NCBI GenBank assembly: GCA_030044345.1
Contig: JASHVY010000397.1
Location: 1-6,132, forward strand
Length of the DNA: 6,132 nt
Direction of reading: 5' to 3'
From: Acetobacteraceae bacterium
GTDB taxonomy: Bacteria; Pseudomonadota; Alphaproteobacteria; Acetobacterales; Acetobacteraceae
The position numbers were made by a program, and so were the translations under genes. Shown piece after piece: positions 1-4,764 of the stretch; the stretch's first letter is position 1, and each line of letters begins with the position of its first letter. Below the pieces are notes generated by a model, which did no database searches, had not been told where the DNA came from, and worked only from the letters and a program-made list of their open reading frames with translations.

Positions 1-2
1 GG

Positions 3-497
3 CCTGGCGGTCGGCTCGTCATCATCACCATGGCGCTCGATGCGGATGGCGGGTTCGGTTATCGGCCATTGCTCGAGGCTACCTACGCTGCGCTGACGGA
101 CATGGTGGCGGATGGATTCGTTCGCGACGACGAAGTGCTGCGGATGGCGATCCCCACTGTCGCCCGCAGCCGGGCGGACTTCACCGCGCCTTTCGCAGCG
201 GAGGGGCGCTTCTCCGGGCTCGCGATCGAGACGTTGGAGATATTCCACGGAGAAGACAGGCTCTGGGCCGAATTCGAGCGGAGCCGTGATGCCCGGGCAT
301 TCGGCGCCTGCTGGGCATCCTTCATGCGGGCCGCGGTCGTCCCGACGCTGGCGGCCGAGCTGGATGGCGGCCACGATGATCCGCGTGCCGCCGCCTTCAT
401 CGCGCGGATGGAAAGCAGTGTGGCGCGGCGCATGGAAGCGCTACCGGAGCGGATGGTGATACCGCTCGCCAAGATGACACTGCTCAAGGAGGGCTGA
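3..497 (+). CDS. SABATH-type SAM-dependent methyltransferase, C-terminal part (5' end outside window)
   Basis: The frame is open from the left edge and begins with PGGRLVIIT, the post-Rossmann strand typical of SAM methyltransferases, so the first ATG seen at position 30 is internal and the true start lies upstream. After it come an alpha-helical stretch with LTDMVADGFV and a downstream MAIPTVARS segment. Then comes an FAAEGRFSGLAIETLEIF-like stretch. This order (GGR-(V/L) strand, DMV..G, IP..RS, GF/RF..LE.F) matches the C-terminal half of the plant-type carboxyl methyltransferase family (SABATH, PF03492), whose bacterial members methylate carboxylates of small acids. The substrate cannot be inferred because the N-terminal SAM- and substrate-binding residues are missing. 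About 164 residues are present, roughly the last half of a typical 330-370 residue protein. It ends in TGA 44 bp before the HAD gene on the same strand, so the two are probably cotranscribed. The family call is from motif memory; a generic class I methyltransferase is the alternative. Confidence 0.7.
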   Translation, partial: PGGRLVIITMALDADGGFGYRPLLEATYAALTDMVADGFVRDDEVLRMAIPTVARSRADFTAPFAAEGRFSGLAIETLEIFHGEDRLWAEFERSRDARAFGACWASFMRAAVVPTLAAELDGGHDDPRAAAFIARMESSVARRMEALPERMVIPLAKMTLLKEG

Positions 498-519
498 CCG
501 GCCCGGGCCCTGATATAGA

Positions 520-540
520 AGGGCCTCCAGGGAGGGCCCT
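520..540 (+). promoter_or_regulatory. G/C-rich hairpin overlapping the HAD gene ribosome binding site
   Basis: AGGGCC at 520-525 pairs with GGCCCT at 535-540. Pairing can extend inward (CTCC against GGAG) with one bulged G. The purine-rich ribosome binding site GGGAGGG lies at 530-536, ending just before the ATG at 542, so the stem would bury it. A third GGGCCC copy at 505-510 could form a competing stem. Whether this regulates translation is inference; it may simply be a G/C-rich spacer. Confidence 0.35.
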
Positions 541-541
541 C

Positions 542-1216
542 ATGCGCATCGCACCCGTCTTTCTCTTCGATCTCGACGGCACGCTCGTGGATAGCGTCTA
601 TCAGCATGTTCTCGCCTGGAAGGAGGCGCTCGATGCCGAGGGCATCGCGCTCTCCGTCTGGCGCATTCATCGCCGGATCGGCATGAGCGGCGGGCTCTTC
701 ATGAACCAGCTTCTGCGCGAGACCGGCCTCGAGATCAGCCATGAGCGGCGCGAGCGGCTCCGTTTCGGGCATACCGCCGCCTATCGCCGGATGGCTGGCA
801 GCGTCCGTCCGCTGCCCGGGGCGCGCGAGGTGCTGGCCTGGCTCACCGAGGCGGAGATTCCCTGGGCGATTGCGACCAGCGGGCGAATGGAAACGGCGGC
901 ACCCAATCTCGCCGCGCTCGGCGTCGATCCCGGCCGCTCGGTGGTCGTCACGCGCGATCAGGTCGAGCGTGCCAAGCCGGACCCCGATCTCTTCATCGCG
1001 GCCGCCGAGCGGCTTGGCGCCTCGCCGGAGCGTGCCGTGGTAATCGGGGACAGCATCTGGGACATGCTCGCCGCGATCCGCTGCCGGGCGCTCGGCGTCG
1101 GGTTGATGAGCGGCGGCTATGGCGTGGCCGAACTGCAGCAGGCGGGGGCCTGCCGCGTCTATGACGACCCGGCGGACCTGCTCAACCATATCGACGAGAT
1201 CGGCGGCCGACGCTGA
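542..1216 (+). CDS. HAD-superfamily hydrolase (subfamily IA, phosphoglycolate/beta-phosphoglucomutase-like)
   Basis: This is a 224-residue protein with all four HAD motifs. Motif I is FDLDGT, with nucleophile Asp10 and acid/base Asp12. Motif II is IATSGR, with Ser113. Motif III is AKPDPDLF, with Lys145. Motif IV is VIGDSIWDM, with Asp170 and Asp174 for Mg2+. A helical cap of subfamily IA type sits between motifs I and II (about residues 16-90). Such enzymes are cytosolic Mg2+-dependent phosphatases or phosphomutases acting on small phosphorylated metabolites. The substrate is not predictable from sequence, and members are often labelled phosphoglycolate phosphatase by default. The ATG at 542 is supported by GGAGG at 531-535 and by the start of the first beta strand (VFLFDLDG) six residues in. 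The length is normal for the family, and no defects are seen. It follows the methyltransferase by 44 bp and probably belongs to the same transcript. Confidence 0.9.
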   Translation: MRIAPVFLFDLDGTLVDSVYQHVLAWKEALDAEGIALSVWRIHRRIGMSGGLFMNQLLRETGLEISHERRERLRFGHTAAYRRMAGSVRPLPGAREVLAWLTEAEIPWAIATSGRMETAAPNLAALGVDPGRSVVVTRDQVERAKPDPDLFIAAAERLGASPERAVVIGDSIWDMLAAIRCRALGVGLMSGGYGVAELQQAGACRVYDDPADLLNHIDEIGGRR

Positions 1217-1300
1217 GGGGGCGCAAGACTTGTTCGCGGTGGTCGAGGCTCCGCCCAGCCTGCGCGTGAAGGAGGGCAGGCGCAGCGATTTGTCCGATCC
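1217..1300. other. Junction segment between HAD gene and truncated recombinase
   Basis: These 84 bp lie between the HAD stop codon and the point where recombinase similarity ends. They contain a 6-bp stem (GCCTGC at 1258-1263, GCAGGC at 1276-1281) with a 12-nt loop. There is no T-run, so this is not a convincing intrinsic terminator. No gene is recognised on either strand. The segment presumably marks the break at which the rest of the recombinase gene was lost. Confidence 0.3.
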
Positions 1301-1880
1301 CACAATGCGCACCGTGTCGACGTGCAGCGGGTCGATCTCCAGCTTCTTCTTGGTCTTCGATCCCCGCTGCTCGGCGGCGACGATGCGATAGCCGATCGGA
1401 GGCAGAGCGCCGTTCCAGAAGCTCTGGCGAGCATTCTCGTTCATCGCCCGCAGGACGTGCTTAGCGTTCTCCTTGGACTGGTTTCGTCGAACAGCACCAT
1501 GATCTGCCGCATCATGACGTGCATGGGGTCATCGCTCATCTCCTGGGTGATGGAGACGAGCTTCACGCCGTTCTTGGCGAGCTTCCGGACGCAGAGCTCA
1601 AGCTCGAAGTGGTCGCGGAAGAAGCGGCTGAAGGAATGGACCACGACCACATCGAACGACGCGGACTTGTTGGTCCCCGCCTCGATCATCCGCTGAAACT
1701 CGGGGCGACGGTCGTTGGTGGCGAAGCGTCCGCCTCGATGAAGGTCTCGACCAATTCGTAGTCGCCTGAAGCGCAATAGGCTTCGCCTTGCCGCTTCTGA
1801 TCGGGGATGGAGATATCATGCTCGGCCTGCCGCGCTGCCGAGACGCGCAGATAGAGGGCGGCGCGCAGCGGCACGATCAT
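1301..1880 (-). pseudogene. Serine recombinase (large serine recombinase type), frameshifted and truncated
   Basis: Three consecutive frames on the minus strand together encode the N-terminal part of a resolvase/invertase-family recombinase. The first piece (1880 to about 1722, from ATG) has ALYLRVSAARQ with the catalytic Ser14, then SIPDQKRQGEAYC. After a one-base loss near 1721/1722, reading continues in the next frame with NDRRPEFQRMIEAGT, VVVHSFSRFFRD and KLVSITQEM. A second one-base loss at 1482/1483, after FDE, moves it to the frame with QSKENAKHV and WNGALPPIGYRIVAAEQRG, the beginning of the 'recombinase' domain (PF07508). Similarity stops near 1303 after DTVRI, so most of that domain and the zinc-ribbon/coiled-coil region that direct DNA binding are gone. 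The start is well supported: GAAGGAGA (1889-1896) lies at normal spacing before the ATG. An intact protein would be about 450-550 residues; only about 190 codons remain. Recombinase activity is very unlikely. It is the relic of an integrated mobile element. Confidence 0.85.
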
Positions 1881-1901
1881 GGCGTATGTCTCCTTCTCAA
1901 G

Positions 1902-2153
1902 TCATCGGCACGGCCCGAACAGCGCATCGAAGAGATTGCCGAACCACGCCTCGAACACGTCCACCTCGGCCTCCGTGACCGGAATATGCTCGGGCCAATC
2001 GTCGATGACGGTCCAGGTCGAGAGGGTGTGGTTCGACGGACGGCCCGGAAACGGTCAAGGATGGCCGAGCAATGCTTCAAGCTGCTCAGATGCGGTCGGC
2101 GGTCGTTCCTTGCGAAGTCCGACCATTGATCCAGAATCGCCGAACGAAGCCAT
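1902..2153 (-). pseudogene. Small acidic ORF upstream of the recombinase, interrupted by an in-frame stop
   Basis: On the minus strand one frame runs from ATG at 2153 (or ATG at 2126) to TGA at 1902-1904, with a single in-frame TGA at 2055-2057. The upper half reads MVGLRKERPPTASEQLEAL. The lower half reads STWTVIDDWPEHIPV, then TEAEVDVFEAWFGNLFDAL. The lower half is strongly acidic and looks like real protein, and no ATG, GTG or TTG follows the stop to restart it. It ends 21 bp before the recombinase ATG, so the two were probably cotranscribed. I recall similar small acidic ORFs preceding recombinases of this type in sphingomonads, but cannot verify this here. The function is unknown. The start is uncertain because no good ribosome binding site is visible at either ATG. 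The upstream half could be chance. Confidence 0.45.
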
Positions 2154-2171
2154 TGAAAGAATAGCTTTTTT

Positions 2172-2924
2172 CTATGCTGGAGCCCTCTGTGCGTCGTGGC
2201 GCAAAAATACTGACGCGCGTCGGCGCGAGGGGGGCGGAAACAGCGTAGGGGTGGAAGCAATCATCACGCCGCGTGCAAAGCCTTTTGCACCGCCTTGGGG
2301 GCTCGGTCGATGACCAGGAGATAGGCGCGCGTCGGCCCTTCCGGCTGCCGCGATCCTTGTTCCCAATGACGCAACGTGTTGACGCTGAACCCGAACCGGC
2401 CGGCGAACTCTTCCTGCGTCATGTCCAGGCGCGCACGGATCGCCTTCACGTCGATCTTCTCCGGCACATGGATGCGATAGGCGCCCTCGTCCGCCTTGCC
2501 TTCGGCGTAGGCCACCGCTTCCTTGAGGCCGCGCCGGATGCTGTCGGCAATCTTGCTCATGATTTTCTCCTCTTGAATGCCTCTTGAATGCCTCGACCAA
2601 CAGCGCCGTGAGTTGCCGGAAGTCGTTGCGGTCCTGCTGGCTCAAATCGGCCCGCTCGTTCTTGGCGAAGGCGGTCAGGGCGAAGAGCGGCATCCTGGCG
2701 TCATGGTGGAAGTAGATCACCCGCGCGCCGCCACGCTTGCTCCGACCTTCCAATCCCCATCGCAGCTTCCGCACGCCGCCCGTTCCGGGGATCAAGTCGC
2801 CAGCGGTTGGATTGTAGGCGAGATAATCCACCAGAAGCGCCCGTTCCTCGTCGCTCATGAACTTGCGGGTTGCCGACAGAAATTCCGGCGTTTCCACAAC
2901 GCTGATCGGAACCGTTCGAGTCAT
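2172..2924 (-). CDS. RelE/HigB-type toxin with frameshifted, extended C-terminus
   Basis: Residues 1-115 form a RelE-fold toxin: VETPEFLSATRKFMSDEER, LVDYLAYNPTAGDLIPGTGG, VRKLRWGLEG, ARVIYFHH and FALTAFAKNERADLSQQD. These match HigB/RelE-like mRNA interferases (PF06296/PF05973 clan) encoded upstream of XRE antitoxins. After EAFKR an 11-bp tandem duplication (second copy 2581-2591) shifts the frame. Removing one copy gives EAFKRRKS followed by TGA overlapping the antitoxin ATG (ATGA), a normal 118-residue toxin. As it stands the frame continues about 135 residues of Arg/Gly-rich, shadow-like sequence to TAG at 2172. The core fold looks complete, so the toxin may be active, weakened or unstable; the sequence cannot decide. 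ATG at 2924 is preferred, with GGAG at 2936-2939; a GTG at 2933 is possible but too close to that site. Confidence 0.8.
   Translation of the reverse strand: MTRTVPISVVETPEFLSATRKFMSDEERALLVDYLAYNPTAGDLIPGTGGVRKLRWGLEGRSKRGGARVIYFHHDARMPLFALTAFAKNERADLSQQDRNDFRQLTALLVEAFKRHSRGENHEQDCRQHPARPQGSGGLRRRQGGRGRLSHPCAGEDRREGDPCAPGHDAGRVRRPVRVQRQHVASLGTRIAAAGRADARLSPGHRPSPQGGAKGFARGVMIASTPTLFPPPSRRRASVFLRHDAQRAPA
2264..2560 (-). CDS. HigA-like antitoxin, helix-turn-helix (XRE family)
   Basis: This 98-residue protein has an N-terminal helical arm (IADSIRRGLKEAVAYAEG), a linker with VHVPEKIDVKAIR, and an XRE-type helix-turn-helix at residues 47-69 (MTQEEFAGRF, SVNTLRHWEQG). The tail continues RQPEGPTRAYLLVI. 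The layout is that of single-domain HigA/NadS-type antitoxins, which bind and neutralise a RelE-fold toxin and repress their own operon. The start is ATG at 2558-2560, with AGGAG seven bases upstream. It ends in TGATGA. The toxin gene lies directly upstream on the same strand (toxin-first order, as in higBA). The antitoxin reading frame itself is undamaged. It now lies entirely inside the extended, out-of-frame toxin ORF, so ribosomes translating the toxin pass over its start site instead of terminating on it. The family is confident; the precise subfamily is less so. Confidence 0.85.
   Translation of the reverse strand: MSKIADSIRRGLKEAVAYAEGKADEGAYRIHVPEKIDVKAIRARLDMTQEEFAGRFGFSVNTLRHWEQGSRQPEGPTRAYLLVIDRAPKAVQKALHAA
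2569..2594 (-). repeat. 11-bp tandem duplication at the toxin/antitoxin junction
   Basis: CTCTTGAATGC occurs at 2570-2580 and again at 2581-2591. The period-11 match extends over 2569-2594. CCTC recurs at 2569-2572, 2580-2583 and 2591-2594, a microhomology that fits slipped-strand duplication. Eleven is not a multiple of three, so the toxin frame changes here. The duplication lies just upstream of the antitoxin ribosome binding site, which stays intact. Confidence 0.9.
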
Positions 2925-2937
2925 GGCGGACACTACT

Positions 2938-2983
2938 CCAATGGATCAGTCTCTGCAACTGAAAAAGTAATCCAATGAGTCAG
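2938..2983 (-). promoter_or_regulatory. Paired 12-bp direct repeats in the toxin-antitoxin leader (candidate operators)
   Basis: CCAATGGATCAG (2938-2949) and CCAATGAGTCAG (2972-2983) match at 10 of 12 positions and are 34 bp apart, about three helical turns. They lie directly upstream of the toxin start. HigA-type antitoxins commonly repress their own promoter by binding repeats in this position, so these are candidate operator sites. That role is inferred. No good -35/-10 pair is visible between them. Confidence 0.35.
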
Positions 2984-3267
2984 GGAACGCTCCGCCGCCC
3001 GCGCGTCGGCATTGGAGTGCTTCCACACTCCCAATCATCCTTACCTGCATGGGAAGCCGCCGCTGGGCCAAGGACAGCCCGTCAAGGCCATAAGCTGCGC
3101 AGCGGTGGGGCGAAGTGCCAGCCTTAACGGGCGACATCAGCGTCGTGCGCGACAACGCCAAACAACTGAAATTCAAGCCCGATTCAACCGGGTTTGCGTA
3201 GTTGAGGGCATTTCGTCATAGGGCTATAGCGTAAACGTAGTTCTCGTCATCGCCTGTCGCAGCGCTC
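2984..3267. other. Intergenic region without a convincing gene
   Basis: This is the left part of the gap of about 550 bp between the toxin start and the next gene at 3482. The + strand has a frame from ATG 3049 to TAG 3201 with an in-frame TAA at 3091-3093. Its lower part (from about 3094) reads AAQRWGEVPALTGD and ISVVRDNAKQLKFKPDSTG, which looks protein-like, but no family is recognised. A minus-strand frame of 76 codons (2946-3176) overlaps it and cannot also be real over its length. A 7-bp stem with a 7-nt loop (3175-3195) lies at the end of the + frame but has no T-run. The region may be a further mobile-element remnant. Confidence 0.3.
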
Positions 3268-3306
3268 CAGCAATGCAGGACGCTCCCAGGGCGTTCTGCA
3301 TTGCTG
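3268..3306. repeat. Long near-perfect inverted repeat (16-bp stem, 7-nt loop)
   Basis: AGCAATGCAGGACGC (3269-3283) pairs with GCGTTCTGCATTGCT (3291-3305) with one G-T wobble. C3268 and G3306 extend the stem to 16 bp, and the loop is TCCCAGG. Neither side is followed by a run of T, so it is not a classical intrinsic terminator on either strand. It sits between the accessory patch and the 340-residue gene. It could be a REP-like palindrome, a protein-binding site, a mobile-element relic or a structured RNA leader. Confidence 0.7.
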
Positions 3307-3343
3307 CACGCTTGGCTTGTTGCCGGGTTGCGGACGAAGATTT

Positions 3344-3372
3344 TTGAAGCCGACCCGTTTTTGGAATATCTT
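3344..3372 (+). promoter_or_regulatory. Candidate sigma70-like promoter
   Basis: TTGAAG (3344-3349) and TATCTT (3367-3372) are 17 bp apart, each matching the consensus at 4 of 6 positions, in a locally AT-richer stretch. Transcription would begin near 3380, leaving a leader of about 100 nt before the ATG at 3482. The leader could fold a 7-bp stem from CGACCCG (3351-3357) and CGGGTCG (3381-3387) only if transcription began further upstream. This is a pattern match only. Confidence 0.3.
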
Positions 3373-3481
3373 TGGACGTGCGGGTCGCGACGATGGTGGA
3401 GAATCCGGGGCTGAAACCCTTCCGCGAGCCGTTTTGGGCAATATCTCCATGCAGGCTGTTGCGCCGGAAAGTTCACAAGGC

Positions 3482-4504
3482 ATGTCCGAATCATTCGTCG
3501 TTGCGCTGGAGACGGAGACATCACCCTCGTCGCTCGCTCCCTCGGCGGAGCTGATTGCCAGCGTGGTGGACGACGGTATCCGCCGATATGTGGCGGCGCG
3601 GCGGCAACTTGTGCCGGATTTCGTTGCCCGCCATTTCAGCCTGCGCGGCAGTCTTGCGATCCATCACAGAGCGTTCGGGTTCGATCTCCTGCGCGCTCCG
3701 GCCAACCTTCTGCTCATTGGACCGCATGCAGGAATGAAAGCGGCCGGGTTGCTTGCCGACAAGCTCGGACGCCACCGGATCGCGCGCAGCCTGGAGGCAC
3801 GGAACCTCCTGCTCTCCACCGACGTTGCCCGGGAGATCGAATGGCTCGTATTGGCCGAGCTCCTCGGGCTCCCCTGCCGGCAGGAAGGTCGTGAGTCGCG
3901 TTGCGATGCCCTCACCGAGACAATTCTCGACGATCCGCGGCTTGCGGGCCTGGTGGAGCAACAATTGTGCGCCATCGGGAGGCGGGCGGACGAGCCTGCA
4001 TTCCGCGCGCGACTCATCGAGACGATGGCGAGCTACGCAGCCACCCGGGCCGCAGCTTCGGACATCACCACCTCGCTGCTCACGCTCAGTTCGGGAGCGC
4101 TGGTGCTCAAGCAGCTTACGCCCGGTGCGGTGATGCTGGGACCGGCGCTCGCAGCTCTGATTGCCCAGCAATCGGCCATCTCCGCTTTTCCCCTGGGCAC
4201 CGGTTTTGGCGCGTTCTGGTACGCCATGTTCCCGGTTTCTCCGCCAGCGATGCTGGTGGCGGGGCTGACCGGCACATTGATGATCATCCTTTCGTGCGTC
4301 GCCGCCTTCGCCGGAGTGATCACGGATCCGGTCCAGCATCGTCTGGGTCTGCACGCACGCCGTCTCAACCGCCTGCTCGATGCCCTCGAGCGCCAGATGC
4401 TGGACCCCGCTGCGCCAGCCTACCGGGTGCATGACCACTATGTGGCCCGGCTGCTCAACATCTTCGACCTGCTCGGCTCCGCCTATCGTCTCGTGCACGG
4501 GTGA
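3482..4504 (+). CDS. Uncharacterised hydrophobic protein (DUF6635-like)
   Basis: From ATG 3482 this is a 340-residue protein. Residues 25-60 hold VVDDGIRRYVAARR and PDFVARHFSLRGSLAI. Residues 64-90 are hydrophobic with FDLLRAPANLLLIGPH. An amphipathic middle contains STDVAREIEWLVLAELLGL (112-130). Alanine-, leucine- and glycine-rich hydrophobic stretches at about 196-230 and 255-280 could be membrane segments. TDPVQHRLGLHARRLNRLL (281-299) and a helical tail follow. I associate this pattern with DUF6635 proteins of sphingomonads and relatives, which have no known function; the name is from memory. The frame stays open upstream to a TTG at 3317, and another ATG is at 3449. I prefer 3482 because conserved-looking sequence starts after it, but its ribosome binding site (AAGG at 3477-3480) is weak. 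The next gene starts 26 bp downstream, suggesting one transcript. No defects are visible. Confidence 0.7.
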   Translation: MSESFVVALETETSPSSLAPSAELIASVVDDGIRRYVAARRQLVPDFVARHFSLRGSLAIHHRAFGFDLLRAPANLLLIGPHAGMKAAGLLADKLGRHRIARSLEARNLLLSTDVAREIEWLVLAELLGLPCRQEGRESRCDALTETILDDPRLAGLVEQQLCAIGRRADEPAFRARLIETMASYAATRAAASDITTSLLTLSSGALVLKQLTPGAVMLGPALAALIAQQSAISAFPLGTGFGAFWYAMFPVSPPAMLVAGLTGTLMIILSCVAAFAGVITDPVQHRLGLHARRLNRLLDALERQMLDPAAPAYRVHDHYVARLLNIFDLLGSAYRLVHG

Positions 4505-4530
4505 AAAGATCTCGCGATGGAGAAGTACGA

Positions 4531-4686
4531 ATGCGGGTCGTCGGGCTGCTTTTGATGCTGATCCCGTTGCTTTCGGCTTGCGCGGTTTCGCCGCCAACGC
4601 GTGCGGATGAGGCCGCAACGCCCGCGCCCGGAACGTTCAATGTCCATATGGGAGGAAGCAGCGAGTTCCTGGTTGGGACGCACTGA
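4531..4686 (+). CDS. Small predicted lipoprotein
   Basis: This is a 51-residue protein from ATG 4531, with GGAG (4519-4522) eight bases upstream. The N-terminus MRVVGLLLMLIPLLSAC is a compact type II signal peptide: one Arg, a Leu-rich core and lipobox LSAC with Cys17. The mature part is only about 35 residues: a Pro/Ala-rich linker, then GTFNVHMGGSSEFLVG, which looks like a short beta-structured end. It starts 26 bp after the 340-residue membrane-type gene, on the same strand. The pair is probably cotranscribed. The family is unknown. An upstream GTG at 4501 keeps the frame open but would place charged residues ahead of the signal peptide and lacks a good ribosome binding site. The signal peptide and ribosome binding site argue that this is a real gene that automated annotation could miss. 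Confidence 0.65.
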   Translation: MRVVGLLLMLIPLLSACAVSPPTRADEAATPAPGTFNVHMGGSSEFLVGTH

Positions 4687-4764
4687 AGGCAGGGAGAGCA
4701 TGCAAAACCGTGAGGCGTCGGGTGGCCGATCATGCATCCGAGTGCTTTGCGGTCCCTGCCGGCG
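4687..4764. other. Convergent intergenic region with 8-bp inverted repeat
   Basis: This 78-bp gap separates the ends of converging genes. GGCAGGGA (4688-4695) and TCCCTGCC (4753-4760) are perfect inverted repeats flanking 57 nt. Together they could form the base of a structure that ends transcription from both sides. There is no T-run and no strong inner stem, so a terminator role is weakly supported. Confidence 0.25.

Noticed and set aside
83..1444. 453-codon minus-strand ORF
   Set aside because: Only its first 48 or so codons (1444 down to about 1301) are recombinase remnant. The rest runs antisense to the HAD and methyltransferase genes, both of which have clear motifs on the + strand.
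1877..2260. 127-codon minus-strand and 144-codon plus-strand ORFs over the recombinase leader
   Set aside because: Arg/Ser/Pro-rich products without motifs. The competing frame with the acidic small ORF looks more protein-like.
2946..3176. 76-codon minus-strand ORF
   Set aside because: It overlaps the toxin leader and its repeats, has no visible ribosome binding site, and no family is recognised. It could still be a relic.
3175..3195. Possible tRNA T-arm (7-bp stem, loop ATTCAAC)
   Set aside because: The conserved TTC is out of register for a T-loop, and no acceptor, D or anticodon arms can be built around it. There is no T-run for a terminator either.
1217..3481. Flanking direct repeats or attachment sites bounding the accessory patch
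   Set aside because: I compared both ends by eye and found no convincing matching repeats; the original element boundaries may be lost.
3521..4618. 365-codon minus-strand ORF opposite the 340-residue gene
   Set aside because: Composition is rich in His, Arg, Gln and Gly, as expected for the antisense of a GC-rich gene. It has no recognisable domain, and the + strand product has a coherent hydrophobic pattern.
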